From: Desulfovibrio mangrovi
Lineage (GTDB): Bacteria; Desulfobacterota; Desulfovibrionia; Desulfovibrionales; Desulfovibrionaceae
Assembly: GCF_026230175.1 (NCBI RefSeq)
Contig: NZ_CP104208.1
Span: 868,001 to 932,000, forward strand
Reading direction: 5' to 3'
DNA length: 64,000 nucleotides
The notes under the pieces were generated by a model. That model searched no databases. It was not told where the DNA came from and saw nothing but the letters and a program-made list of their open reading frames with translations. The translations under genes were made by a program, and so were the position numbers. Below, one piece after another: positions 44,066-53,231 of the stretch; position 1 is the stretch's first letter; each line of letters begins with the position of its first letter.

Positions 44066-46177
44066 TCAGTGCTCCGGGGCGAGAATCACGCGCACATCCG
44101 CGACCCATGCTCCTGTACTATTGACAAGGACGGGATTGAATTCTGCCTCATGAATCTCCGGAAAATCAAGTGATAACTGCGACATGATCAAAAGAATGTC
44201 TTCAATGGCCGTGAAATTGACGGATTCTTCACCCCGCACTCCCCGCAATAGAGGAAACGATTTGATTTCACGTATCATTTCCTGCGCATCACTCAGCGAG
44301 AGTGGAGCAAGCCTGCACGATATGTCCTTGAGCACTTCCACATAGATGCCGCCAAGGCCGAAGATGATCATGGGGCCGAACTGGGGGTCGCGTTTGAAAC
44401 CGATGATGACTTCCTTGGCATTGCGGGCAACCATTCCCTGCACAAGGCAGCCCATGACATAGGCGTCCTTGCGTTGCCGCTGCGCTCTGGAGGTGATGTC
44501 CAGAAAGGCGGCCTGTACCTCTTCAGGCGTTTTCAGGTTGACCTTTACCCCGCCCACGTCACTTTTATGGGATATCTGGGGAGAGGCGATTTTGAGAACC
44601 ACAGGGTAGCCTATCTGCTTGGCTGCGCTGACGGCTTCATCGCTGGTGCGGCAAAGCCTTGTTTCCGGAATCGGCAGTTCATATGCTTTGAGAAGGCCCT
44701 GAGCCTGAAACTCCACAATTTCCTGCGTACCCTGCGCCAATGCCTGCCGAATGATCTCCCGCGCCTTGCCGATATCGCGCCTGTAGCAGACCTCCACCGG
44801 CATGGGCTGGTCCTTCCATTCCCGATAGTTATTCATGGCTTCTATGGCCTGAATCGCAGGTTCCGGAAAATCGTAGCAGGGAATGCCGGCACGGACGAGT
44901 ATATCCCGGCCTTCCGCTACGGCGGGGCCTCCCATGAGGCAGGCAAATACCGGTTTGCTGTGCTTGGACACCACTTCAACAATTGCCTTGGCGACATCGG
45001 ACACACCTGTTCGTGCCGTGGGGGAAACCAGCACAAGCAGGGAGTGGATCAGTTCGTCTTGCAGAACAATGTCTATGGCGCCGGAGAAGCGGTCTGCCTT
45101 GGCGTCGCCTATCACGTCCACGGGGTTGTAGAAGGCTGCGAAGGGGGGGAGTATCGCCTTGAGCGCATCAACCGTTTTAACGGAGAGCGGCGCCATGAAG
45201 AGACGGGATAGCTCGATGGCGTCAGCCGAAAGAATGCCGGGACCGCCGGAATTGGTTACCACGGCCACATTGGGGCCTGCGGGAAGCGGCAGGTGAGAAA
45301 ATGCCTGCGCAAAGTTGAAGAGATCCCTCAGGGCGTTTACGCGCATGATGCCGGTCTGGGAAAATGCCGCTTCATATGCCTGATCAGCTCCGGCCATGGC
45401 CCCCGTGTGGGAAGAGGCCGCTTTGGCTCCCGCGCCGGTCTTGCCGGATTTGATCATGATGACGGGTTTCTCGCGGGTTACGTTCTGCGCGACTTTCAAA
45501 AAACGCTGGCCGGACTCCACTCCTTCCACGTAGCCGATGATGACCTTGGTGTCAGGATCTTCAGCAAGAAAGGCAAGAATATCAGACTCATCGAGAATGG
45601 CCTTGTTGCCTATGCTGATGAATTTTGAGAAGCCCAGATTACGGTCTTTGGCCCAGTCCAGAATGGAGACGCACAAGGCGCCTGACTGTGAGAAAAAGGC
45701 TATATTGCCCTTGGCCGGTTGTCCTACGGCAAATGTGGTGTTGAGGTTGGCGCCGGTGTTGATCAGGCCGAGGCAATTGGGACCAAGAAGGGCCATGCCG
45801 TACTGGTTTGCCAACTTTTTGACATTCTCTTCCAGATACCACCCGCTACCGCCGATTTCCTTGAATCCTGCAGTGATGACTACTACGGCCTTGACGCCTT
45901 TCATGCCGAGTTCCTCCACCGCACCGGCAACTTCTGCCGGTGGGATGCAGATAACGGCAAGGTCAACGGAATCAGGCAGGTCACGGATGTTGCGGACAAC
46001 CCTGCAACCCAGTATAGTCTCGGACTTCGGGTTCACGGGATATATCTTGCCGCCGAAACCGGCTTCCAGCAGGTTCGCCAGAACCACGTTGCCGATTTTG
46101 CCGGTTGTGGCAGAGGCTCCGATAATGGCGACGCTTTCGGGGTTGAACAGGGCCGGTATGTTGGTGTGATATGTCAT
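44066..46177 (-). CDS. ADP-forming acyl-CoA (acetyl-CoA) synthetase, fused alpha and beta subunits
   Basis: A 703-residue protein. The CoA-binding domain starts at [20 protein letters not shown]; succinyl-CoA-synthetase-like domains follow, with the conserved His in [15 protein letters not shown]; the C-terminal ATP-grasp half includes [20 protein letters not shown]. It makes acetate (or another acid) and ATP from acyl-CoA, ADP and phosphate, or the reverse. No acetyltransferase domain is fused, so it is not the Pat-type protein. The ATG at 46177 starts the family sequence. The start lies only 28 bp from the divergent rnc start. Confidence 0.93.
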   Translation of the reverse strand: MTYHTNIPALFNPESVAIIGASATTGKIGNVVLANLLEAGFGGKIYPVNPKSETILGCRVVRNIRDLPDSVDLAVICIPPAEVAGAVEELGMKGVKAVVVITAGFKEIGGSGWYLEENVKKLANQYGMALLGPNCLGLINTGANLNTTFAVGQPAKGNIAFFSQSGALCVSILDWAKDRNLGFSKFISIGNKAILDESDILAFLAEDPDTKVIIGYVEGVESGQRFLKVAQNVTREKPVIMIKSGKTGAGAKAASSHTGAMAGADQAYEAAFSQTGIMRVNALRDLFNFAQAFSHLPLPAGPNVAVVTNSGGPGILSADAIELSRLFMAPLSVKTVDALKAILPPFAAFYNPVDVIGDAKADRFSGAIDIVLQDELIHSLLVLVSPTARTGVSDVAKAIVEVVSKHSKPVFACLMGGPAVAEGRDILVRAGIPCYDFPEPAIQAIEAMNNYREWKDQPMPVEVCYRRDIGKAREIIRQALAQGTQEIVEFQAQGLLKAYELPIPETRLCRTSDEAVSAAKQIGYPVVLKIASPQISHKSDVGGVKVNLKTPEEVQAAFLDITSRAQRQRKDAYVMGCLVQGMVARNAKEVIIGFKRDPQFGPMIIFGLGGIYVEVLKDISCRLAPLSLSDAQEMIREIKSFPLLRGVRGEESVNFTAIEDILLIMSQLSLDFPEIHEAEFNPVLVNSTGAWVADVRVILAPEH

Positions 46178-46205
46178 GGGCCCCCACTTCGGAGAAAAGG
46201 TGAAA

Positions 46206-46886
46206 ATGCTCAACACTCTACAGAATTCTATCCACTATCGCTTCAAGCAAGTCAAGTTGCTGGAAACGGCGCTGACCCACAGTTCGCACGCAAACGAGCA
46301 GGGTGGCGACATTGAACATAATGAACGCTTTGAATTTCTTGGGGATGCCGTGCTGGAACTGTGTGTTTCGGAGCGACTCTTCAACATGTTCCCGACTGCC
46401 CGTGAAGGTCACCTGACGCGCATGCGCGCAAAACTGGTGAGTAAACCTTCTTTGGCTGAATTGGCCAAGGAGTTGAAGCTGGACGCTTGTCTCTTGTTAG
46501 GCAGGGGAGAAGAAAGCCAAGGGGGAAGGGATCGCCATTCCTTGCTTAGCGACGCGCTGGAAGCTGTGCTGGGAGCCGTTTTTCTTGATGGCGGCTACCA
46601 ACGCGCACTGGAAGTGGTTGATGTCATCTTTGCATCCCGCTGGCCCAACGAGCCGGAAGGGGGCAAAAGCAAAGATTACAAAAGCAGATTGCAGGAACTT
46701 ACACAGAAACGCTTCAGGGAGCGTCCCGTGTATTCCCTAGTCGGCAGCAAAGGGCCGGAGCACGAGAAAGTCTTCGAAGTATTGCTTACATTACCCGACG
46801 GTCGCAGTGTCTCTGCTGAAGGTCCCAGTGTGAAACGGGCAGAGCAGAAGGCCGCCGGACTGGCGCTAAAGCATTTTGAAAATTAA
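46206..46886 (+). CDS. rnc: Ribonuclease III
   Basis: A 226-residue double-strand-specific RNase for rRNA and mRNA processing. The signature [18 protein letters not shown] holds the catalytic Glu and Asp, and the second acidic site is [19 protein letters not shown]. The C-terminal double-stranded RNA-binding domain (about 155-224) ends in [21 protein letters not shown] precedes the ATG at 46206. It is a single gene with its own terminator and no era or lepB beside it. Confidence 0.97.
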   Translation: MLNTLQNSIHYRFKQVKLLETALTHSSHANEQGGDIEHNERFEFLGDAVLELCVSERLFNMFPTAREGHLTRMRAKLVSKPSLAELAKELKLDACLLLGRGEESQGGRDRHSLLSDALEAVLGAVFLDGGYQRALEVVDVIFASRWPNEPEGGKSKDYKSRLQELTQKRFRERPVYSLVGSKGPEHEKVFEVLLTLPDGRSVSAEGPSVKRAEQKAAGLALKHFEN

Positions 46887-46906
46887 GGAAACCGAATGAC
46901 TTGTTG

Positions 46907-46940
46907 AAAGGGCCGGGGAGGGGGAGCTCCCCGGCCTTTT
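46907..46940 (+). terminator. Terminator after rnc
   Basis: The stem GGCCGGGGAG / CTCCCCGGCC has a 6-base loop and is followed by TTTTCTGTCTTT. Confidence 0.85.
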
Positions 46941-46982
46941 CTGTCTTTGGTCGCCTTGAACAATGTGCGATGTGCGGTACTA

Positions 46983-47876
46983 TTAGCCGCCGATAAGCTG
47001 CATTGCCATTTGCGGCAGAGAGTTTGCCTGCGAGAGCATGGCCACTGCTGCCTGCGTCAGAATCTGGTTCCGCACGAATTCCGTCATTTCCGTGGCAACG
47101 TCCACGTCGGAGATTCGGGATTCAGAAGCCTGCAGGTTTTCTGCCTGGATGGTAAGGTTCGAGATCGTGTTCTCAAGGCGGTTTTGCAGGGCACCCAAAG
47201 CGGCACGGATCTTGTCCTTGGAAATAATTGCCTGGTCAATGGCGTTCAGGGCCGCCTGTGCGGCGGACTGGGTGGAGATGGTATAGCCACCGTGCGTGAT
47301 GCTGGTGCTGTTGCCGATACCCAGTGCAGAGGCGGTGGATATGCCGATCTGGATGTAGTAGTAGTCTTCTGCCGAGTCGTTGCCTGTACCGAAGTGCACC
47401 TTCAGCTTACCCGTGGAGTTCAGACCGGAGCCGTTGTGCGTGTTGCCGGAAAGGGTGCCGTTCAGCAGGTGAATGCCGTTGAAGTCGGTGGCGTTGGCGA
47501 TTCGGGTAATTTCTGAAGCCATTGCCTGGTATTCGGACTCGATCATGAGACGCTGGTCGGAGTTGTAGGTACCGGTGGCTGCCTGTTCCGCCAGTTCCTT
47601 CATTCTGATCAGTTTTTCGTCGATGATCTGCAGAGCACCGTCGGCAGTCTGGATCATGGAGATCGCGTCGTTTGCGTTACGGATCCCCTGGTTCATTGTG
47701 GAAATATCTGCCCGCATAAGTTCGCGGATTGCCAGACCGGCTGCGTCGTCCGCTGCGGTTCCCACGCGCAGGCCGGAAGACAGGCGGCGGGTGGAATCTG
47801 ACAGTCTCGTGTAACTTGCATTCAAGTTACGAGACGCGTTCATCGCCATCAGGTTGTGATTTATGACCAAAGACAT
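46983..47876 (-). CDS. Flagellin
   Basis: A 297-residue filament subunit. The N-terminal D0/D1 part reads LVINHNLMAMNASRNLN, then LSSGLRVGTAADDAAGLAI. The C-terminal D1/D0 part reads LGALQNRLENTISNL and ends LSQANSLPQMAMQLIGG. The variable middle is short (about 150-215) and rich in Ser, Thr, Gly and Tyr, a possible place for O-glycosylation; two glycosyltransferase genes lie in the same flagellar region. AGGAGG precedes the ATG at 47876. A sigma-54-type promoter is 30-50 bp upstream. Confidence 0.97.
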   Translation of the reverse strand: MSLVINHNLMAMNASRNLNASYTRLSDSTRRLSSGLRVGTAADDAAGLAIRELMRADISTMNQGIRNANDAISMIQTADGALQIIDEKLIRMKELAEQAATGTYNSDQRLMIESEYQAMASEITRIANATDFNGIHLLNGTLSGNTHNGSGLNSTGKLKVHFGTGNDSAEDYYYIQIGISTASALGIGNSTSITHGGYTISTQSAAQAALNAIDQAIISKDKIRAALGALQNRLENTISNLTIQAENLQASESRISDVDVATEMTEFVRNQILTQAAVAMLSQANSLPQMAMQLIGG

Positions 47877-47907
47877 GGTATAACCTCCTTGTTGTACTGC
47901 CCATGAG

Positions 47908-47924
47908 AAGCAATGGCGATGCCA
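47908..47924 (-). promoter_or_regulatory. Sigma-54 (-24/-12) promoter of flagellin
   Basis: On the minus strand TGGCATCGCCATTGCTT shows GG-N10-GC and matches TGGCACG-N4-TTGCW at nearly all positions. The predicted start is near 47899, which leaves a leader of about 23 bases that contains the AGGAGG site. Confidence 0.75.
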
Positions 47925-48069
47925 AATATAAAAAAACAATAAAATACAGATAGTTGAAAAAGGACAAAAACGCACCGTATGCGTGTTTTAAGCCAGATGG
48001 TCAATATTTTCCCCCTGATGGGGCGGATATTCGACGCATTTGCGGGGGTGGGAAAAATGTTCACTACCC

Positions 48070-48096
48070 TAAAGATGATTAAAGGATCGTCGATAA
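48070..48096 (+). promoter_or_regulatory. Sigma-28 (FliA) type promoter of flaG
   Basis: TAAA, a 15-base spacer, and GTCGATAA match the TAAA-N15-GCCGATAA consensus with one difference. The predicted start is near 48104, about 57 bases before the flaG ATG. Confidence 0.7.
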
Positions 48097-48160
48097 GATG
48101 GATGTAAGGTGATAGTCCCATTCCGGCATTGTGCCGGTTTTCAAACCGGGAGGATTCGTC

Positions 48161-48559
48161 ATGAGACTGCACGATATTGAAAGCGGTCTGCTCCATTCCT
48201 ATGGCGAGCCCGGCCTGTTAAGGCCGGACCCCGGAAGCAACGTTCATGCTGCGCATATTACCAGACAGAATTCTCAAGTGTACGTTGGCGAGACCGGGGA
48301 CAGGAGCAGTGCAGAGCCTACCGCACCTGTCAATGAAAAGGACGTCAGAGAGGCTGCCCAGGAGCTTCAGAAGCGTATGGAAGAACAAGGCGTTCATCTG
48401 AAGTTTGAAGTTGTTCATGCAAAGGACGGGCAGATAGAAGTGGAGGTTACGGATGAAGACCGGAGCAAGGTTCTCATGCGTATTCCCCCAAAAGGTGTGC
48501 TCAGGATCAATGCTCAGGGAAAGAGCGCCGTTGGCAATTTTCTGAATCTGCGCTCCTGA
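48161..48559 (+). CDS. flaG: FlaG-family flagellar protein
   Basis: A 132-residue protein. The C-terminal half (about 55-125) matches FlaG: a helix AAQELQKRMEEQGVHLKFEV followed by strands with VTDEDRSKVLMRIPPKG. FlaG proteins affect filament length in some bacteria. The N-terminal 50 residues are unlike the family. The ATG at 48161 is preceded by GGGAGG. It is divergent from flagellin and appears to be under sigma-28 control. Confidence 0.85.
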   Translation: MRLHDIESGLLHSYGEPGLLRPDPGSNVHAAHITRQNSQVYVGETGDRSSAEPTAPVNEKDVREAAQELQKRMEEQGVHLKFEVVHAKDGQIEVEVTDEDRSKVLMRIPPKGVLRINAQGKSAVGNFLNLRS

Positions 48560-48581
48560 GTCTCGCGCGATACATGTGTTT

Positions 48582-48611
48582 AAAAGGCATGGTGCAACCA
48601 TGCCTTTTTTT
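48582..48611 (+). terminator. Terminator after flaG
   Basis: The stem GGCATGGT / ACCATGCC with a 3-base loop and a T-run of seven. Confidence 0.9.
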
Positions 48612-48623
48612 ATGTTCAAAACA

Positions 48624-48654
48624 AAAATCCCGCCTTCGGGTAAGGCGGGATTTT
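48624..48654 (-). terminator. Terminator after flgE
   Basis: The stem AAAATCCCGCCTT / AAGGCGGGATTTT with a 5-base loop. It serves the minus-strand flgE, 56 bp after its stop. Confidence 0.85.
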
Positions 48655-48709
48655 CGGGTGGCAGACGGTTTCGGGGCCGGCTGCCGTATATGGTCGATCA
48701 ATCTAGTTG

Positions 48710-50359
48710 TTACCGCTTCATCATGATGACTTCGTTGAGCATGGTGTCGGTTGTTGTGATGACCTTTGAGTTGGCCTGGAAGCCTCTCTGGGTGGTGATC
48801 ATCTGGACGAATTCCTTGGCGAGGTCCACGTTGGATTGCTCAAGGGAGTTCGAATACACCGCTCCAAGTCCGTTGTTGTTGGCAGGTCCGGGCAGCGCTT
48901 CACCGGAGTCGCGCGTTGCCGAGAACAGGTTGCCGCCTTCCCTGCGCAGATTGTGTTCGCTCTGGAAGTCGTAGAGCGTGATCTGGTACAGGTCCAGAAT
49001 GATGCCGTTGGAGTAGCGTCCGCGCATGATGCCGTCGCGGTCAACGGTTACGTTCTGCAGGAAGCCGAAGGTGTAACCGTCCTGACTCTGCAGCAGAGTG
49101 GATGATGCCCCTGCGAAGCTGGTAGTAGCTGAGGACTGCCGCTCCGTGTTGTTGCCAAGGGACATGAGATTGCCCGCGTTGCTGCCGACGGTGAGAGCCG
49201 TGTTGGCTGAACCGCCGTTGATCAGGTTGGCCGAGGTGCTTGTGTACTTGAGGCCAAGATTCAATTCCATGAGCGAGCCCGATACGTTGGTTGCAAGACC
49301 GGGAGTAACGAAGCTTGCGTTGGAAAGATTGGTGAAGTTTGCCGTAAACAGGGGATACCCGTTTGTTGAATATGTTGTGGGTGCCCAGTTTGAAAGGTTC
49401 TTGAGGTCCACCCCTGCATTGCTCTTGAGGGTAAAGGCAGACTGGTCGACAAGCTGGCCCGAGCTGTCGAAGCTCAGGGTACCCATCATCAGGATGCCGG
49501 CTGCGGACGTCGTGTTCACGTTCGTGCCGTTAAAGACGCGTCCGTCTTCTCCCGGTTCCACGGTTACCATGTATTCCCAGTAACGACGGCCGCTTGCTGC
49601 GCCGGAAATGGTGTCGGATGCTACCTGGTCAAAGTAGACCGTCAGGTTGTGGGCGGTGCCGCCTTCGTCATACACGCGTAACGTGGACTGGTAGGCAAAA
49701 CTGTTCTGTCCGATGGGCGGGGAGTCCTGTCCGTTCCACTGGTTGAACATGGCAAAGAACGGGTCGTTGACGTCGTTGGCCTTGTCGCCGCCATCGCGGG
49801 CGTCAAGGTTGGTGATCATGGTAATGTTGGATGTGTGCTTGGGTTCGCACGTAAATCCTTCAAGCCTGATGTCGGTGGGGACACCCGACCCCTTGATGGC
49901 TGACGACGTGCTCGTTACCTGTGTGGACGAGGTTGCCAGCGAGGGACGGGCGGTCTGGATCTGCCAACCCTGCAGCACATAGCCGTGCGGGTCGACGAGA
50001 TAGCCGTCCTTATCGAAGCGGAAGTTGCCTGCCCGGGTATAGTAGACGGATTCCTCTTCCTTTACTTTTACCTGAAAGAATCCCTTGCCCCCGATTGCAA
50101 GGTCGGTAGCTTCGGTGGTGGTTTCGAAGGCCCCCTGACCGAAGTCGCCGTAAATGGCTCCGATGGCGACGCCGCGTCCCACCTGGGTTACGCCGGCCGC
50201 GCTGTTCACATCTTGGTTGATGAAGTCCTCGAAGTCCATGCGACTGCCCTTGAACCCTACGGTATTGACGTTCGCAATGTTGTTGCCGAGAACATTCATT
50301 TTCTCGCCATGTGCCAGCAGGCCCGAAATTCCTGTCCACATGGATGCGGTAAGACTCAT
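48710..50359 (-). CDS. flgE: Flagellar hook protein FlgE
   Basis: A 549-residue axial protein. The N-terminus has LTASMWTGISGLLAHGEKMNVLGNN and IANVNTVGFKGSRMDF, the FlgE/rod-hook signature. The C-terminus has LEQSNVDLAKEFVQMITTQRGF and TTDTMLNEVIMMKR. The middle carries the FlgE D1/D2 domains and is longer than in E. coli (about 400). AAGGAGG stands before the ATG at 50359. It follows flgD in the fliK-flgD-flgE series, with a 124-bp gap holding a small hairpin at 50396-50414. Confidence 0.96.
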   Translation of the reverse strand: MSLTASMWTGISGLLAHGEKMNVLGNNIANVNTVGFKGSRMDFEDFINQDVNSAAGVTQVGRGVAIGAIYGDFGQGAFETTTEATDLAIGGKGFFQVKVKEEESVYYTRAGNFRFDKDGYLVDPHGYVLQGWQIQTARPSLATSSTQVTSTSSAIKGSGVPTDIRLEGFTCEPKHTSNITMITNLDARDGGDKANDVNDPFFAMFNQWNGQDSPPIGQNSFAYQSTLRVYDEGGTAHNLTVYFDQVASDTISGAASGRRYWEYMVTVEPGEDGRVFNGTNVNTTSAAGILMMGTLSFDSSGQLVDQSAFTLKSNAGVDLKNLSNWAPTTYSTNGYPLFTANFTNLSNASFVTPGLATNVSGSLMELNLGLKYTSTSANLINGGSANTALTVGSNAGNLMSLGNNTERQSSATTSFAGASSTLLQSQDGYTFGFLQNVTVDRDGIMRGRYSNGIILDLYQITLYDFQSEHNLRREGGNLFSATRDSGEALPGPANNNGLGAVYSNSLEQSNVDLAKEFVQMITTQRGFQANSKVITTTDTMLNEVIMMKR

Positions 50360-50483
50360 GATCGACCTCCTTACAAAGCACTTGTGTGCCACGTTGTGCG
50401 GAGTTATTCCGCACTTCTTTGTCAAGCTGCGTGCAGATGGCTTAAGCCATCGTTGCACAGGTTAGGATTTGTAAATTCGATTG

Positions 50484-51203
50484 CTATTGCCCGGACGGTG
50501 TTGTTTCATCCGTGTTAGAGCTGGAAGAAGTGTCCACAACTTCCTGAACGTCGGTAAATCTGACTACTCGACCGTCCGCAAGGCGCAGGTACTGTTCCGT
50601 GCCGTCCTTCTGAACACCGGCGACCTTGCCGCTGACTTCCGTCGATACGAGTACCGGGTTGCCGTCGAGACCTTCCGCGTACATGGCAACGGAATAGACG
50701 CCGTCGGCAAGGTTCGTGCCCTTGTAATCCTTTCCATCCCACTGGTATTCGTAGTTGCCCGGCTGTTTGGTGCCGATGCTCTCGGTGCGGACAAGGTTCA
50801 TGTTCGGGTCGTAGATGTTGATAAAGCCGTTTGCTACCGGTTCCGTGATGGTGAAATAGAGCGAACTGGTACTGTCGTTCTGCTTGGAAAGCCCGTAACC
50901 CTTGGCTCGAACATCCTTGCCGATAAAGCTTACTGCGCTGATCATTTCCTGACGTGCAGTGGAATCGTTCATATCCTTGATCCCGCCGGAAATGTTGGTC
51001 AGCTGTTCAAGGCTGGAGAATTCAGAGAGCTGGGAAACAAATTCCTTGTCGTCCATGGGGTTCATGGGATCCTGATGGGAGAGCTGGGCTACAAGAAGGG
51101 TAAGGAAGTCTTCCTTGCCCAGTTCAGACTTGCCGCGAATCTGCAGTTGTCCGAATTCCTGCTCTGCCTTACCCAGAATGTTGCCATCGATTGCCGTTGC
51201 CAT
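50484..51203 (-). CDS. flgD: Flagellar hook assembly (scaffold) protein FlgD
   Basis: A 239-residue protein that caps the growing hook. The N-terminal region has ELGKEDFLTLLVAQLSHQDPM and QLSEFSSLEQLTNI, the FlgD signature. The C-terminal part (about 90-215) has the FlgD Ig/tudor-like fold, including YEYQWDGKDYKGTNLADGVY. It follows fliK by 12 bp and precedes flgE. Confidence 0.95.
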   Translation of the reverse strand: MATAIDGNILGKAEQEFGQLQIRGKSELGKEDFLTLLVAQLSHQDPMNPMDDKEFVSQLSEFSSLEQLTNISGGIKDMNDSTARQEMISAVSFIGKDVRAKGYGLSKQNDSTSSLYFTITEPVANGFINIYDPNMNLVRTESIGTKQPGNYEYQWDGKDYKGTNLADGVYSVAMYAEGLDGNPVLVSTEVSGKVAGVQKDGTEQYLRLADGRVVRFTDVQEVVDTSSSSNTDETTPSGQ

Positions 51204-51215
51204 GGGAAACCTCTC

Positions 51216-52973
51216 TTACGCGATGATATCCAGTCCCTGATGGGTGGAATGTTTTGCCGTTTCCCCGGTATTGTGCATTTCCTGGGCCAAAGCTGATCCG
51301 TCAGCTCTCATGCTGTGTAAACGTCTCTGATTCAAAAACTTTTGTCTCAGTTCCTGTTGGGCATTATGTTCCATTGAACCCTGCCAGGAACTGTTGTTCT
51401 GCTGGTTCTGAAGGCCTGTCTGCACTTCGATGTTGTCCACCTTCAGGCCCTGATTTTCCAAGGAAGCTTTGAGCTGGTGCAGTTGATCGTTGATCGCTTT
51501 GGCTGCTTCCGCACTTTCAGGTCTGATAACGGCGTTCACTTCGTGGTTTTTTACGGAGAGGATGACGGTGACCTTGCCCAGATCTTCCGGCGTAAGCTGG
51601 AGGGTAAGCTGCTTGCCGCCATTCTGCATGGTGCGGAGCATGCCGTTTTCAACTTGTTCGAAGATCTGTCTGTCGGCATTTCTTGCCGTAGCTGTACGCA
51701 GCCCCCCTGCCGCCAGAGCGGCGTTGGGATCAGAAGTCTGAGTAGTCGTCGCAGCAGACTGAGGCTGGAACTCAAGGCGTTCAAGAAGCGTTTTCAACGC
51801 ATCCTTTTTCCCTTTGGTCTGGTCCTTGGCGGCTTCATCGTCGAAAGAATCATTAAAGCGGTTGAACTGTCGGCCTTCGCTATTATGCTGCTTGTCGATG
51901 GCGGCTCGGCCTTCAGCCTTGCCTTCGTGTTGCTTGTCTGCATTCTTGAGGGCGTCTTCCGCCTTGTCATGCTTGGAGACGTTGCGTGCTTCGCGGTTCA
52001 CTTCCTTGTTTCCCGCGGAACCTGCCGTGGCATTGGTAAATCCGTTGGCAGCAGCGGTCACACTGTCCTTGATGAGGACGGATGACGCTGTGGTTTCCTT
52101 TGAAGCACGCATGTCGGCAGCGTTGAATCTGCCGGAACGCTCCCATGCCTCTTCCATGGCAGGAGCAAGAGTCTGATGCAGGCTGTTCACCCGCTCTTCA
52201 GCAGCGTTACGTTTGGCGTTTACGCTGTTGGAAATTTCTGCCAGCAGGCTTTTCAGATTCTTTGCATCAACAGTTGCGCTCTGTTGTCCTGCAAAGAGCT
52301 GCTGCATGCGGGCAATGCCGTTTTCGTCAAGCTTGAGCGCCTTGCCGATGTTGGCAAGTTCTTCAGGAGCAATATCAATGCTGGTGCCTTCGGGCATTGC
52401 GTTGATCTTGTTCAGAACACTGTTCCAAGCCTTGGAAAGGTTGCCGGATTGAGCGGTTTCAAGAATGCTGGAGGATTCATCGGGGGTGAAGCCCAGCTTC
52501 TGGAGAAATACGGACGCGCCGTTTCGGGTGGCATCGTCGAGCTTGAAACCCGCTGTTTCCTGCTTTGTGAAAGCGCTGTTTGTCGTAAGGGTGTGCAGCA
52601 GGCTGTTCCAGGTCAAAGATCCTTCTGATGCAGAGTTTTCCAGCTCTTCGAGCGTAGAATCATCAACGCCGAGCTCTGAAAGCTTGGTCTTGAGTCCATG
52701 GAACGTGTGCACGTCGATCTTGCCATCGCGCAGTCCGCTTACTGCATCGTCCTTGCTGCCGCCTGTGAGAAGGCGGTTGCGGACCATGTCTGCCCGCGCA
52801 CTGTTGCCGGGAAGAGACAAGGCGTTGATGGCGGAGTGCATGGAGTTGGCCCCCATATTTCCCGATGCATTCAAAAGCCCTTCGAAAGACACGCCAGAGG
52901 TCTTATCCTTGGGCTGTGCCTTTATGCCGGCAGAAGGGGTTTGATCGGAAAACAGTACGGGAAAGAATTGCAT
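51216..52973 (-). CDS. fliK: Flagellar hook-length control protein FliK
   Basis: A 585-residue protein. The C-terminal domain (about 440-550) matches Flg_hook/FliK: KQLTLQLTPEDLGKVTVILSV and HEVNAVIRPESAEAAKAINDQ, then LKASLENQGLKVDNIEVQ. The N-terminal part is low in conservation, rich in Ala, Asn, Ser and Glu, as usual for the ruler region. The ATG at 52973 is chosen because AAGGAG stands at good spacing; an in-frame TTG 14 codons upstream lies inside the candidate promoter. Confidence 0.9.
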   Translation of the reverse strand: MQFFPVLFSDQTPSAGIKAQPKDKTSGVSFEGLLNASGNMGANSMHSAINALSLPGNSARADMVRNRLLTGGSKDDAVSGLRDGKIDVHTFHGLKTKLSELGVDDSTLEELENSASEGSLTWNSLLHTLTTNSAFTKQETAGFKLDDATRNGASVFLQKLGFTPDESSSILETAQSGNLSKAWNSVLNKINAMPEGTSIDIAPEELANIGKALKLDENGIARMQQLFAGQQSATVDAKNLKSLLAEISNSVNAKRNAAEERVNSLHQTLAPAMEEAWERSGRFNAADMRASKETTASSVLIKDSVTAAANGFTNATAGSAGNKEVNREARNVSKHDKAEDALKNADKQHEGKAEGRAAIDKQHNSEGRQFNRFNDSFDDEAAKDQTKGKKDALKTLLERLEFQPQSAATTTQTSDPNAALAAGGLRTATARNADRQIFEQVENGMLRTMQNGGKQLTLQLTPEDLGKVTVILSVKNHEVNAVIRPESAEAAKAINDQLHQLKASLENQGLKVDNIEVQTGLQNQQNNSSWQGSMEHNAQQELRQKFLNQRRLHSMRADGSALAQEMHNTGETAKHSTHQGLDIIA

Positions 52974-52998
52974 GGGGGAACTCCTTTCGCCTATGCAA

Positions 52999-53014
52999 AG
53001 CGAAAAGTGTTCCA
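52999..53014 (-). promoter_or_regulatory. Candidate sigma-54 promoter upstream of fliK
   Basis: On the minus strand TGGAACACTTTTCGCT keeps GG-N10-GC spacing, but the -12 part is weaker than consensus. The predicted start is near 52989, 16 bases before the fliK ATG. Confidence 0.45.
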
Positions 53015-53231
53015 AAATTGATAGGGCTGTAATTTCAGTTGGATAGTGATGTTTTTGTGGTGGAGATGGGCGGCACTACTTGCCCATAGAGGAAAAGCTT
53101 GCCTGCCGGAGGCGGCATGCGCTGCATGTGAGTATGGGCGCACTGGGCTTGCTGTTTATAGCAGGTGATGAGTCGGGACGGGAGGGGGCTGGGCGAGTAT
53201 ACCGGGATTGCAAACGGAGGTGCACTGCTGG

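Noticed and set aside
50377-50391. TGGCACACAAGTGCT upstream of flgE as a sigma-54 promoter
   Set aside because: The GG-to-GC spacing is 9 instead of 10 bases, which usually abolishes sigma-54 recognition; the gene can be read from the fliK operon.
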